Assembly: GCA_000733355.1 (NCBI GenBank)
Contig: JNVV01000050.1
Span: 117,374-170,507, forward strand
Source of the DNA: Falciphora oryzae
Taxonomy: Eukaryota; Ascomycota; Sordariomycetes; Magnaporthales; Magnaporthaceae
Reading direction: 5' to 3'
Length of the DNA stretch: 53,134 nt
In this document: piece after piece, positions 1-11,345 of the stretch
How positions within the stretch are numbered: the stretch's first letter is position 1
Layout of the letters: each line of letters opens with the position of its first letter
The notes under the pieces: model-generated
Databases searched by the model: none
What the model saw: only the letters and a program-made list of their open reading frames with translations
Told to the model about the DNA's origin: nothing
Translations under genes and position numbers: made by a program

Positions 1-399
1 GACAAGGGCCTCACTACGAGGCAAGAGCAGTCCGCCCAAACCTCGCAAGATCCGTTGCAAACAGCCCGATCAGTGCTCACTCAAAGTACCTCACGGGGTC
101 TCGTGAATGAGCTCGCAAACTACCATATGTAGGCAGGCACCTAGGTACCTACCTAGGGACAACATGACTGGGCCAGGATACTAATTAAGTGGGTCTGCAC
201 TCTACGTTTGTCAAGGTTCAATTGCCCAGCACCGTTGCAGCCTTGCGACAACAGGGAGGGCTGGTTGGTCAGCTCCGAACATCGCCCGCTCCGTGGAGTT
301 TTGCAAGGCGAGCAAGATTTGCCCAACTGCAGTTTCGCCAACACACGAGCTGCACACTTTTCTCCCCTTAGGGACGACACCTATACTGAGGGTCCAGAC
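1..399. promoter_or_regulatory. 5' flank of the OAC1 gene
   Basis: No gene is supported here. Several overlapping short ORFs on both strands have no recognisable content. The stretch should hold the promoter and 5' leader of the carrier gene that starts at 400. It contains a TACCTAGGTA-type palindromic element at 139-157, described separately. Confidence 0.5.
139..157. repeat. Intergenic CCTAGG palindrome element
   Basis: The sequence reads cacctaggtacctacctag, made of overlapping CCTAGG and GGTACC palindromes. Related short elements recur in other intergenic stretches, clearest at 11333-11345, 24459-24480 and 52839-52854, and none was noticed inside a coding exon. Function unknown. Confidence 0.5.
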
Positions 400-1640
400 A
401 TGTCGACAACGCTGGGGTACGCCGCGGGACAAAGCTACGCCTACGAGACCACCACGCTGGAGGGGCGACAAAAAAGCGCTGACTGTATTCGCCGGCATCG
501 CTGGGTAGGGCCTTCATCGCCGGCGGCATTGCCGCGTGCGGCGCCGTCACCGCGACACACCCCTTCGAGACGGTCAAGATCCGGTAAGAAGCGCGACCTC
601 GGTCTCTCCCTGCCGCCTTGGCGGCCGACGTTTCCCAGCGAAAGCGCTGCCATGGATGGCGCGAAGCGAAGCGACGTGGTGGAGGAAGGCTGATGGGCCG
701 GGCGGCCAGCATGCAGCTGCAGGGTGAGCTCCAGGAAAAGGGACACCAGCCTCACCACTACCGCGGCCCCTTCCACGGCGTCTCTGTCATAGTTCGGAAT
801 GAAGGCCCCGGCGGCATCTACCGCGGTCTCGGCTGCGCCTACATATACCAGGTCCTCCTCAACGGCTGCCGCCTGGGCTTCTATGAGCCTATGCGCTCCA
901 CCCTGACGGGCCTGATTTTCTCCGATGAGAAGACACAGAGCCTGGGCGTCAACATGTTCTGTGGCGCCGGCTCCGGCATCATCGGCGCAGCCGCCGGGAG
1001 CCCCTTTTTCCTGGTTAAGACGAGACTGCAGAGCTACTCGCCCTTCCTACCCGTCGGCACTCAGCATGAGTACAGAAATGCGCTGCACGGCCTTTCTCAG
1101 ATCTACAAGAGTGAGGGCATAACGGGTCTTTACCGAGGTGTAGGCGCCGCCATGATCAGGACCGGCTTCGGTAGCTCCGTTCAGCTCCCCACCTATTTCT
1201 TCGCCAAGCGACGCCTGGTCAAGCATCTGGGCATGGAGGAAGGGCCAGCACTCCACCTTGCCAGCAGCACGGCCAGCGGATTTGTTGTGTGCTGCGTGAT
1301 GCATCCCCCAGGTGAGACGCAATTGCTGTCTGCTGGGCCATTGGCCAGCCCCTCGGACACCAGGGGCTTACCCTTCTAACCGACTCCTTCTCCCACCGCA
1401 GACACCATCATGTCTCGCCTATACAACCAGACGGGCAATCTTTACAGCGGCGTACTCGACTGCCTGGCAAAAACGGTCAAGACGGAGGGTGTTTTTGCCA
1501 TTTACAAGGGTTTCCTGCCACATCTGGCGCGTATCTTGCCACACACCATCCTCACGCTCAGCTTGGCGGAACAGACCAATAAGCTGATGAGAAAGTTGGA
1601 GGCGCGTATATTTTCGCAAGAGGAGCTGAAAAGCTCATAG
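400..1640 (+). CDS. OAC1: Mitochondrial oxaloacetate carrier (Oac1-type)
   Basis: Inner-membrane solute carrier; yeast Oac1 moves oxaloacetate, sulfate and related anions. Model: join(400..416, 509..583, 710..1311, 1402..1640), 310 aa. The 17-nt first exon encodes MSTTLG and splices in frame to FIAGGIAACGAV. Three mitochondrial-carrier repeats are visible, with signatures PFETVKIR, PFFLVKTRLQ and PDTIMSRLYN. The motifs MQLQGEL, a SPFFLVKTRLQSYSPF stretch and GSSVQLP match the Oac1 subfamily closely. Introns are GT-AG; the second has branch-like gctgatg before the acceptor at 708-709. The short first exon is the least certain part, because the upstream frame carries a stop at 480-482 and splicing is needed to bypass it. 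The gene converges on the CTU2 gene with 288 bp between stop codons. Confidence 0.9.
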
Positions 1641-1928
1641 CCTCACGCCATTGTTGTTTGATGGGTTTAGTAACGCGACCCTGGGGACTGGGGGGATAGA
1701 GTGTATACACATACGCCTCGCCTCGCCATCATAATATCCCACGACATAGTCTGGTTTTGCACATCCCATCCTGGACGTTTTTGTTCACCCGTGTCCTCGG
1801 TGGGCACGCATGTCCGGCGTTGGAGAGGCGGAATGCCGTATCAAAAGTGTAATCTAAGGGGCGTGGATAAGATGGGCAGATCGGCTCCAAGGTGCCTGGG
1901 ATAGATTGGTCAAAAGTTTTGTCTATCC

Positions 1929-3191
1929 TCAACCATTTATGGATCTGTCACAACCGTAGCAGAGGTCATGACCAGCCCGGGCCGAGGCTGGGGATGAAGC
2001 GTCTATCGTGCCCTCGTCGCCCATTTCGCCCTTCCACGCCTCGTTCCCATGAAGGTCGATAGCTGCCCCACAAAGTCCGCACGGATGGCGGGGCTCACCC
2101 CTCGAAAGCTTGGCCGTGGTCCTGACGACATTGGCGACGACGGATGGGAAGCTCACTTCGATATCTTCGAAATACCGAGTCATGACGTCGTCGATGCTTT
2201 GGTCCTTGTGGGAAACGATAGGGCCGGACGAGCGTCCATACCCGTGAATTCCGAGGCCCTCGTCTTTGTGCATCTCAACAAGCCCGGCGTAGGTGACGAG
2301 CTCCTTGCGGTACAGCTCGCGCAAGGGGAAATGGACTACTTGGCTGGTGGTCTCAGCCTCTTCCTGATCCTGGCCGAGATGTGAGTCCCTCACCGGATGA
2401 GCGCCGTCATTCGTCAGCCAGGGCAGGGAGAAGCCGCGCCCTTTTGCCGTCTCGGCCAGAGTCAAGGCGGCCAGCGAGGTGGTGTTGTTTCCCAAAAGCA
2501 GCGCGCAGCAGCGATGGGTTGCAGCCGTTGATATTAGAATATGTCGTACAAAAAGCCGGGTGACGTCTGCCCTGGATGTTGACGACGGCAGCCTGTCAAA
2601 CATGCCGCGGAGCCGCGCCTCGGGCAGGAGATCGGGGCTGAGGCAGGGCAGGGAAGGCCAGTCGATGCTGGTGAGGGAGAGGGCAGCGGTGAGCGGCACG
2701 GTCTCGAAAGTGAAGCGCGGGTAGATGGCCCGCCATTTGTCCAGCCACTGGGACGGACCAGTGGACTGGGGATCGAGGAGAGACGTGTCGACGTGAACCA
2801 CGCGGAAGCTTGATGACACAGGCCGCCGTTTCTTGGCAGACCGCTCGTCCAGCTCGTCAAAGATGTTCACCATAGCAGACGAGGATGGGCCCAAGGACAG
2901 GCCGATGAGGTAGTGTGCCGTACCCCGGCCGACCTTGCTCCGGCTCTCCCGGTCCACGACTTCGAAACGCTTGGCCACCTTGACCCTTACGAATGCGGCA
3001 AAGCATGCTCTAGACGTAGGTGCGAGTTTAGCTCACGATCCCGCGTGAAGATACTGACCAGGCTGCACTTGACGAGATGGTGTTGCGCACCCACAGGCAG
3101 GCTCCGAGCGAATTTCGTAGAGCGCATTCTGCTCTTTGCATCTAATACACAGCCTAATAGCGCCGCTTGGCTCCGAAGTCTCGGCGTGCAT
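1929..3191 (-). CDS. NCS2: Cytoplasmic tRNA 2-thiolation protein 2 (Ncs2/Ctu2)
   Basis: Partner of Ncs6/Ctu1 in thiolation of wobble U34 (mcm5s2U) of cytosolic tRNAs, downstream of the Urm1 sulfur carrier. Model: complement(join(1929..3009, 3091..3191)), 393 aa, a normal length for the family. The N-terminus has the family Cys motif (LCIRCKEQNALYEIRSEPAC, then GACFAAFVRVKV after the intron). A pyrophosphatase-like fold region follows, with GNNTTSLAA. The C-terminus carries CGLCG and LCYGC Cys pairs. The start at 3191 was chosen for its strong context GCCACCATG; an in-frame ATG at 3251 would add 20 residues without family-like content. The intron is 81 nt with donor GTGCGC and acceptor TAG. 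The gene is divergent from the PH-domain gene. Confidence 0.9.
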
Positions 3192-4456
3192 GGTGGCGAC
3201 AATGTCTTTTTGAAGTTGTCTGTGGTTTGCTGTCGTTGTGAATTCTTGCAATGTCTATTATGAAAAGGTTGGCAGGTAGGGACCAGAGATAGGGATCTGC
3301 TTGCATTGCCGAAAATTTAGTCATTTGAGCGGGATGCATCGAAATCACCGATTTGTTCTCCATGCCAGATTTCTTGGCTGATGGTCCCGCCCAAAGCGTG
3401 ATTCATCCGAGGTACCTCTCGGCCTGCACCTCCCCGGGTGATGCCAGCGACAACATCCCGTCATTGAACCTAGAGATGCCCAGATAGGTAAGTGGTAACG
3501 AGCAAGATGCTCCGTCACGAACATCGCATCAAATCCAGGGGCAGGCTGTCGCCCCGACATCGAACTGTCGGAGCTGGGGTGGTGTTTCACACCCGGTACG
3601 TGACTGGAATACCCCCATCTGCCGTGGGCACTGTATGCTGCCAGTCCCCACATGGACCGCAGCAGCGGTCGGCAGTCTGATACCTGGGTGCAAAATCTCC
3701 CCGTGGCGCCCGCCTTGGTAGTGTGTTGAGAGCTCCACCAAGACCCAGCCGAACAGACCAAACGTCAAATTCATTTCACCCAAGGGGCAACCGCCAGGCA
3801 CATCCTCCTTCCATTCATGTTGCCCGGATGACTGTATGTTGATATTCCGCAGGGCTTGCCTGCCTCTGGCTTTCCTTCGTCCGCACACGGCACCCACAGA
3901 AACACAGAAACGCAGCCACGCCGACACACCCCCCGCCGCCACCGAGCGATGCTTGGTTCCAACAAGCGCCGACTGACACGCTGCTAGCCACTGACGGCGG
4001 TCCCTAGTGCAGAGGTGATTTGCAGCAAGCCTGCGCAACAACCACGTCGGCGCGTTTTAGCCCTTTGGCCCCAAGCCCGCGGCTCGAAACCGTTTAGCCT
4101 CGCCGCCTGCGTCCTGCATCGGCTGGGAGCACCACCACGCACGCCGGTTGTGCCTTGGAAATCCCCTAGCCGCCAACGACCTGCTGGCAAGCGCCGTCGC
4201 CGCGCCCGTTCTCGCCCATGCTCTCGCCCACGCTTGCGTCCATGCCGATATTCACCGCTCTCTTGGCTGCACCGACAGTTGCTCGCCCCATGGTTCCATA
4301 GGCCTGTCGAATCCGCGACACCCCTTCTCCCGCTCGATCTAGCATTCCTGCTGCCAATCGCATCTCGACGAGTCCAAGACAGCCCCCATCACGCATCGCC
4401 TCCCATATGCCGTCGCCCGAACGCTGTCATTCTCGAACGTGAGCATATCTGTCACC
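3192..4456. promoter_or_regulatory. Divergent intergenic region, CTU2 / PH-domain gene
   Basis: About 1.26 kb separates two divergently transcribed genes. ORFs of 138 and 170 codons lie on the minus strand but have no recognisable domain and overlap each other in different frames, so I do not call a gene. The region should contain both promoters and 5' leaders. Confidence 0.5.
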
Positions 4457-5907
4457 ATGGCTGAAATCCTAACCGCGTCTCCGGGCGCCGTCGATGCTGC
4501 CGTCGAGTCATCGTCAAGGCGGCATGGGGCACTGGCTGCCCCGTCGACCGCCGCCGCCGCCGCCGCTGCTTCGCAGAGGAGCACCTCTCCCGCCCGTCTG
4601 CTCCAGACCCTACAGACCGTATCTCCGGTCAACCAAAATGGGTGTTTCGAGTTCGATCGTGTTCTGAAGTGCGGATACGTCCAGAAGCGTACCAAGACCA
4701 AGGTGAGACATTTTGCCGGGTTATCCCGTGCGCTCATCACGAGTGGCTGCTGGCGCTGACACTGAGGACGCCGGCTTTGTTCTGCGGTTACCCACGATAC
4801 ATCTAGACATGGAAGACGGTATACCTTGTCATGAGGCCTAATACCATATACATGTACAAGTCGGACAAGGAAGACAAGCTGCGCGGCCAGATATACCTCT
4901 CGGAGCTAACGGCCGTGACCCTGCTCAAAGATCCGAAGCAAAAGCGACAGAACGTCTTCGGGCTCTTCTCGCCGTCCAAAAACTTCTACTTCCAGGCGGC
5001 CTCTGTCAAAGACTCGCACGGCTGGGTCGACGTCATCCGTCGAGACGCGAGGATAGAGGAGGAAGAGGAAGAGATATTTCTTGCGAGTCCCATCGTTCGC
5101 CGCGAATCATACGGGGCTGGCACCTGTCTTGACCAGCCTGCAAAGTCTAGCGGGATGGCGACGGAGCGGGAACGGGCGCTGTCAAGTTCCCCGGAACCGC
5201 ATGACAATTCCATAGACGCCGCATTTGCCGCCGCTGGCCCACATTTTCCGCGTCCGGTCTCGGCCATGGTTGAATCCTTCAGCCAGCTAGGAAGTGATTT
5301 CATATCACATTCTGATCTTTCCGATTTTGAACCCCCGGGCCGCTCGTTCGGGGCCTCGGCCGAAAGCCTCAGGGCGCAAACTCCCGCAGCCCCCGAGCCA
5401 CGCCGTCCTAGCATGGCTGCCAGAAGGGGGGGCGGCTCCGGTGGCCTGTATCTCGAGCAGGACCCAGATCGGGTCATCTGGCAGGGTTCGCTGTGGTTCT
5501 TGCGTACCAAGGGCGGGCTGAAGCAATGGAAGAGGTCGTGGGCGGTGTTGCGGCCGAGGAACCTCATCCTCTATCGGGACTCGTCCGAGTACTCGCCGCA
5601 CCTGGTTGTTCCCCTGTCGTCGATTCTCAATGTGGTTGATCTGGATCCCATCAGCAAGACGAAAAGGCATTGTCTCCAGGTCATCACGGAGGAGAAGCGG
5701 TTCCGATTCTGTGCTGTTGACGAGGAGAGCCTTCTCCAGTGCCTTGGGGCATTCAAAAGCTTGCTTGCCAAGAGGAGAGAGCTGGAGGCCAGGGTCGCAG
5801 CCACAGTCTCGGCTGAGGGCACAGCGCCAACTGCTGGCCCCATGGCTCACTCTCCCCCCACGATGGTGCTCACAAGCATGGCGGCGACAACAGTCGCAGC
5901 AAACTAG
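4457..5907 (+). CDS. Tandem PH-domain protein (Opy1-like)
   Basis: Phosphoinositide-binding adaptor type. Model: join(4457..4702, 4807..5907), 449 aa. The first PH domain begins near residue 73 (LKCGYVQKRTKTK), crosses the intron into TWKTVYLVMRPNTIYMYKSD and ends near VKDSHGWVDVIRRDA. A linker of about 120 residues, acidic then Ser/Pro-rich, follows. The second PH domain is near residues 300-400 (WQGSLWFLRTKGGLKQWKRS through LLQCLGAFKSLLAKR). Two PH domains with little else is the architecture of yeast Opy1, a PI4P-5-kinase-linked regulator; that orthology is inferred. The start at 4457 has good context (GTCACCATGG). The intron is 104 nt with donor GTGAGA and acceptor CTAG. Confidence 0.85.
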
Positions 5908-7833
5908 GCTGCCACGGCTCATACGATACCCGACGCATCGATTTCCTTTGTCGAGTCTTTCTTATCAGGATACCCCGCTTCATATTTCTCTTTCTTCCTC
6001 GCTCTCCCTCGCGCTCCAATTCGCGGTTTGGCGCAATGGCAATTTCACTAGCCTCTGGGCCAGTAGCTACCGGCTAAGTCTTGGAGTCCATGATGCACCC
6101 GGAGGCTAAATTCCCCCAAGATACTGCAGGCTCAGACTACGGTGCGCTTGCGATGCTTAGGACGGCTGTCGCTCTCTCCCTCTGTCGTCCTCTTTTTTGT
6201 CGGCTTTTACTCTTTATTGTTCTTTTTTTCTTTTCTTTTTCTTTTTCTTTTGTGTCTGTCTATGTGCGTGTGCGTGTGCGTATCTGGTGTGGCTCGTTTT
6301 TCTCTGTTATGGGGCCCATAGCTCTTCTCCAATACCCTTTTGCTTGTGCGCAATATGTCTTTATGTTTCTACTGGCCCTGGAGGGCTTGAGGTCGAGTGC
6401 GTGTTATTTCGGCACGTGTGTAAATACTCGTTCCGGCCCCTGGAAGCTAGTGGAGATGAAGATAGAAATACCATGTTCATTTTGTGTCTGCATGTCTCAA
6501 GACGCCATTCACCGTACTCCCAAGCCCGACCAGAATCCCGGAATTTGCTCGCGCGCCACTGCCGGATGGCCTGGGACCAATCACGCGGCTGTGCCTTGCT
6601 GTCGGGTGATGGGCTCTAATGATTCATTGAGGGCGGGAGCGGGGGCAGCGACGGCGCCGCGGCCATGGGATCCAATCAACTGCCGGGCTGGGCGTGGCCG
6701 CATTACCGCGTCACCTGCAATAGCCACAGCTCCCCGCGTCGCTTTTGGATGGACCCATCTGACCTTCGTTTCTCTGCAATCGACTTGCTTGTTTCAGACG
6801 GCCAACCAGCTCTCGTCCTGCCTCTCCTGCCCATGCCCTCGTCGACATGGATCCCCGCCCAGTGCCGGCCCGATCTGTGCCAGGCCACGGGAGTGGCAGC
6901 AGGGCCCTGACCCTCGATTGGTCCGCCGCCGCCTCCTGGATGCTTTCCCGCATCTGCTTGGCTCGGCCAGTACCTGCCTCTCCTGGGGCTGTCCGCCATC
7001 CACTCAGGGCCGGCCATCAGATATCTTCGGCGGCGCGGGAGGGGCTTTGCATGTTGGCGCCCTCTCCCTCCCCTTGCCCTGCAACCCTGCGTGGGTCTCT
7101 GCCTCCCATCCGAACCGTCGGTGGCGGAGGCCGGATGCATGAGGCGTCCTTCGCCCCTTTGGCAGATCAACGGCCGGCTGCAGACCATGTTCTTTCGCGT
7201 GGATCCTCTCGACTGGCTCGGCCTTCACTTTTATACCTGCTGTTATAGCGCATGCCATCGGTCTCCATTCCCGCCCGTCCTGGAGAATGAACCCCATCAG
7301 TTCTTGCACCAATCTCCTTGCCTCCCCCGTTCAAGGGGACATATGCCCTCCGCTTGGCTTGTGATGGGCCGGCCGCCATCGTATCCCTCACGTTCTTGTA
7401 TTCGTGTGCCTTCTCTGTTAGTGACGCATGACATTGGGGGAGCATCGGCGGCCTTCACCCCACACCCCCTCGCCTCGCGGTCGTTCTCTCGTTCTGTGAA
7501 GCATGTCCTCTCCTCTGCTCCAATGCCCGCCTGACCAGCCGAGCGTATTGGCCCATGCCGCGTAGTCCCTGCCGCCATCCGTGGGCCAATTAATGCAATG
7601 ATCTGTTCCAAGCAAGCTATGTGTTCGTGTCCGTCTCCTCGCGATCGTTATATATACTTCGCCCTCGCCCTCTCGTGGCCCCTTTTTGTGAATCTCGCGG
7701 CCTATCTCCCTGCTTGACTCCTATCTTGCCGGTTTCTTCGGTTTCTTCTTCGCTGCATATCCTGCTCGTCTCTTGCCTTGAGCCTCGCCCTGCAAACCCG
7801 GGCCTCCTTTCCCGTTCCAAACAGACGCGTGCT
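5908..7833. promoter_or_regulatory. Intergenic: PH-gene 3' end and GH5 promoter
   Basis: This 1.9-kb stretch has no supported gene. It starts with pyrimidine- and GT-rich sequence (about 6190-6290) suited to a 3' UTR. A 353-codon ORF (6081-7142) looks like translated low-complexity DNA and was rejected. The distal part should be the promoter and leader of the secreted glycosidase: a TATA-like string (ttatatatac) sits at 7648-7657, about 180 bp before its ATG. Confidence 0.45.
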
Positions 7834-8902
7834 ATGCTTCCCCTCGCCCGTCTTCCCGCCCTACTCGTGCTTCTCCTGAGCACGGTAGTTGGCATAGTGC
7901 AGGCCTTGGAGCCACCGCCTCTACCACTCCACTCGTCCAGCCGATGGATCCTCGACGCCAACAACCGGCGGGTCAAGCTCAAGTGCATCAACTGGGGAGG
8001 GCACATGGAGGTCAACATCCCAGAGGGCCTGCACAAGCAGTCGGTCGACTACCTGGCCGGGTGGATCGCCGACGCCGGCTTCAACTGCGTCCGCCTCACG
8101 TACTCGATCGACATGGCGCTGCGCCCCGACGCCAACGTGTCGACCTCCTTCCTGGAGGCTGCCGGTCCCGCCGGCGTCTCGGCCGAGAGCCTTAGCAGCC
8201 TGTTTGCCACGGCGGTGCAGAAGAACCCCTTTCTCGCCTCAGCGACGACGATTGATGTCTTTGGGGCCGTGGCAGACGCCCTCTGGAGCCGGGGCGTCAT
8301 GACCATCTTGGACAACCATGTCAGCCGTGCGTCGTGGTGCTGCAATCTCGAAGACGGCAATGGTGTAAGTTGCTCCTTGTGTCACGCAGACTGTTTCCCT
8401 CGCCTTTCTCACCTTGCGTTTTATCATTCTCGTCCCTTCTGCTCCTGGAACATTCAATGGACGAGAACAGCGGATAAGGGCCTGGTTGTGGGATGAGGGG
8501 ATAAAGAAGAATGTGAACAGGAGATGAACCCATCAGGGGATAGGTGGCTGACACTTAGTGGCTTTTTGAATGCAGTGGTGGAACACGGGTGATGGCTACA
8601 ACGACCAAAACTCTCGTTACTTCAAGACGGACGAGTGGCTGGCCGGCCTTCGCGCCATGGCCACGTGGGCCAAGGGCCACAAGGGGGTAGTCGGCATGGG
8701 CGTCCGCAACGAGATCCGCGAGTTCCTCGCGCAGGGCATCATCAACGGCAGGCAGGACTGGTACCAGCTGGTCTCGGACGCCGCCAAGCTCATCCACGAG
8801 ATGCACCCCGACCTCCTGATCCTCATCGGCGGCACCATGTCGTCGACCGACCTGACACACGTCCGCACGCGTCCCCTCGACGTCTCGGCATGGTGAGTTT
8901 CT

Positions 8903-8936
<34 letters not shown>

Positions 8937-9381
8937 CAATTTTGGACATCGTCTAAACAAGAACCAACCTCTCCTCGCACGCAGGAAGGACAAGCATGTG
9001 TGGGAATGGCACGCCTACTCGTTCACCGTCACCTTCTACCCCCTGGTCAAGAACTGCTGGTACGTCCGGCAGCTGTACGGCGCCTTCAACGGCTTCCTGC
9101 TCCAGCAGAACAAGGTCTACACCGGCCCCCTCGTCCTATCCGAGTTTGGGTTCGCCATGGACGGCCCGGACCGCTTCTACCTCGACTGCCTGAGGGAATA
9201 CACAACCTCCAACGACGGCGACTGGGCGATCTGGGCGCTCCAGGGCAGCTACTACGTCCGCGACAAGCAGATCGACCAGGATGAGTCCTACGGCGTCATG
9301 AACAGGGACTGGTCCGGCTGGAGAAATGGCGACCTGAAGAATCTGATGGGCGAGATGTGGGAAACCACGCAGGGCCCCTGA
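7834..9381 (+). CDS. Secreted glycoside hydrolase family 5 protein
   Basis: Extracellular retaining glycosidase of clan GH-A, probably acting on a beta-glucan or related polysaccharide; the substrate cannot be read from the sequence. Model: join(7834..8364, 8576..8892, 8985..9381), 414 aa. A signal peptide is clear: MLPLARLPALLVLLLSTVVG, with likely cleavage after VQA. The mature protein opens with a typical GH5 strand (RWILDANNRRVKLKCINWGG). The Asn-Glu pair in GVRNEIRE (near E223) is the expected acid/base, and the Glu of VLSEFGFAMDG (near E336) is the expected nucleophile. No carbohydrate-binding module is attached. Donors are GTAAGT and GTGAGT; both acceptors are GCAG. The second intron contains a CT microsatellite. 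The gene converges on the Med2-like gene with 198 bp between stops. Confidence 0.9.
8905..8933 (+). repeat. (CT)n microsatellite in GH5 intron 2
   Basis: About 14 CT dinucleotides lie inside the 92-nt intron, between its donor (8893) and acceptor (8984). The tract may vary in length between strains and could act as an extended pyrimidine tract, though it lies far from the 3' splice site. Confidence 0.85.
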
Positions 9382-9579
9382 ATCTAGCTTGCTACTCGTA
9401 ACTGACACCCAAAGACATGTCGCGGGGCACCCCTGGCTGTCACCGCCTCTCCAGAAACTTAATTGTAGATACCCTATATTGCATTCTGAATATTAATCTA
9501 GTTCTACTGGCCGAACTGCTCTCCCTTCCTGCCCTCCCCCGGCATGAAATGCTGTTTCCATGGAAAGGAACTGGCAAGT

Positions 9580-11307
9580 TCAAGTGAGGTCAAAATACTT
9601 GGCGTCAAAATCTTCCATAGTCGTGTCCCCTTCGATCCAAAGATTGTCAAAGTTTGTGTCGCCCGCGGCTCCAAGATCCACATCGCCATCCATCTTGAAG
9701 AGATCGTCTATATTGCTACTCACTGCTTCCGCATCCGAGCTTTTGAATGGGGCGCTGGTACTGTCGCCATTGGAGAGGTCTATGGGGCGGGAGGCGTCGC
9801 CGGCGATGGCAGCAGATGGTTGGTTGCCACCGCTGCCGGAAAAACTGTCTGACAGAATGTTGTTTGTGGCATCGGCCACGAAGGTCTCGAGGTCGAATTC
9901 CGTGTCCGCGCCGTCTGTCCCTGCCGTCCCCTGGGGATGGTTCTGGGGCTGGGACTGGGGGTCCAGGTTGCCTGGGGCAAGCGAGAATTGCATGTCGGTG
10001 AAGTTGAGATGTGGAGCCGTCGTCGTGCCAGGAAGGAGGCAGCCGCCGCCTCCGCCCGATGTTGCGTCGCCCATCTCCAACAGCCCGGCTAGCGGGTCGG
10101 GCTGACCTATCGCTTGTGTGGGTGGTGCGGAATTCGGGATACTAGAGACTGGAGCGGGTGCGGGCACCTGCGTGGGTAGAGCTGCGGACATCGGAGGCAT
10201 AGGGGTGGGCGCCGGCACGGGCACGGGAGCATGTGCAGCGGGCGGCGTGGGGACGGGGACGGGGGTGGGCGCAGTGGCAGTCTTTGGTGCCGAGGCTTGC
10301 GTAAGAGAAGGCTTCGGCGCGGTGGGCGGCGTTGCCTTGGGGGTCGGCCTGGCAGGGGCGGCAACAGGAGAGTTTGTCTTTCCTGCAGCAGGGAGAGACG
10401 GTGTCGTCTTCTGCGCGGGGGAGCCTGGTTTCACAGCTGGAGACACGATTGCCTTTTTTGCTGGCGATGTAGCCTTGCCGGCTGGCGGGATTGACTTGAG
10501 GGCGGGCGATGACGAGGCGTTCTTGACGATGGGCGAACTGCCCTTGGCGCCCGGCTTCACCGCCTGGGCTGTTGTTGTCGGCTTTGCAGGTCTGGCGAGC
10601 TGGGGAGTGTGCGGCTCCGTCTTCACCTTGGACACGGCGGGCCGAGGACCAGGACCAGGGGGTAGGGGATCGATGCCCATGTTGGGAAAGGGGGCCCCTT
10701 GTTTGAGCCTGGGGACGGGCCGAGAGACTGGGGGTGGATGGAGGGCCGGCTGCTTGGGCACGTTGCGGTGGCCAGGTCCCGACCCTGGCCCCGTGGCCGG
10801 CGACGCAGCCGGGGGAGGGGCCGGCGCTCCGAGTCCCGGGGTAGGACCGGTCGGTGCTAGGGGGATCATGACGGGCTCGGGGATAACGACAGGCCGGCGC
10901 TTGGCGCGCAGCTGGTCGAGGTCCCGCTGCAGAACAGCCTTTGCGCGGATCTTTGCAGGGCGGGCGGGGTACGGCAGGTTACGGCAGGTCAACGACATGT
11001 TCATCGGCTTGCTTGCGGGATGTCGTTCTCACCAGTTCGCTCTCGACATCGTCAAGCGCCGAGTTGAAGTCAACATGTGTGTCTCGTATCTTGTTGACAC
11101 TCGCCAACGACGGCACGCGGCGCGCATCCCGTCGGCTCGACTTGAAGGCCTTGCCGGCCTGCACGAGCTTTTGCACGGCACACAGAAGAGAATCAGCCAA
11201 ACGCCCAAACGCCCAAACGCCAGATGAGTATGGATTTGGGTGCCTACCACATCGTTCACCAGCAGCTCGAGCGTGTCGAGAGGCGAGGCCGGCTTTGCAC
11301 TCGACAT
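9580..11307 (-). CDS. Low-complexity nuclear protein, possible Mediator subunit Med2
   Basis: Model: complement(join(9580..10950, 11033..11167, 11248..11307)), 521 aa. Residues about 1-85 form a helical head (SPLDTLELLVNDV, SLASVNKIRD, FNSALDDVESEL, then IRAKAVLQRDLDQLRAKR) resembling the N-terminus of fungal proteins annotated as Mediator subunit 2. About 270 residues rich in Pro, Ala, Lys and Ser follow. The tail is acidic with aromatic residues (IDDLFKMDGDVDLG, TNFDNLWIEGDTTMEDFDAK). The two introns are 80 and 82 nt, with donors GTAGGC and GTGAGA and acceptors AAAAG and CAAAG. The second acceptor has in-frame alternatives 12 and 24 nt downstream. A nuclear coactivator role fits the composition, but the Med2 assignment is tentative. 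The gene is divergent from PUB1. Confidence 0.7.
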
Positions 11308-11332
11308 TTTGAAAGCCTGCTAAGAGGCTGCG

Positions 11333-11345
11333 AACCTAGGTACCC
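11333..11345. repeat. Intergenic CCTAGG palindrome element
   Basis: The sequence aacctaggtaccc lies just upstream of the Med2-like start codon. It belongs to the same short element family as 139-157 and 24459-24480. Confidence 0.4.

Noticed and set aside
3529..4041. 170-codon minus-strand ORF between CTU2 and the PH gene.
   Set aside because: No recognisable motif, overlapping ORFs in other frames, and no splice partner that extends it.
6081..7142. 353-codon ORF with hydrophobic segments, possible membrane protein.
   Set aside because: The hydrophobic part translates a T-rich and GT-rich tract; the rest has no domain, and overlapping frames are equally open. It fits UTR or intergenic DNA better.
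10970..10989. A 10-bp tandem duplication appearing to frameshift the Med2-like gene (removing one copy rejoins two ORFs).
   Set aside because: A better explanation is an 82-nt intron (10951-11032) with a strong GTGAGA donor, which joins the ORFs in frame as VESEL-IRAKAVL and places the repeat inside the intron.
10118..11227. 369-codon Gly/Ala-rich ORF on the + strand.
   Set aside because: Antisense to the Pro/Ala-rich Med2-like gene; the composition is the mirror of that low-complexity coding sequence.
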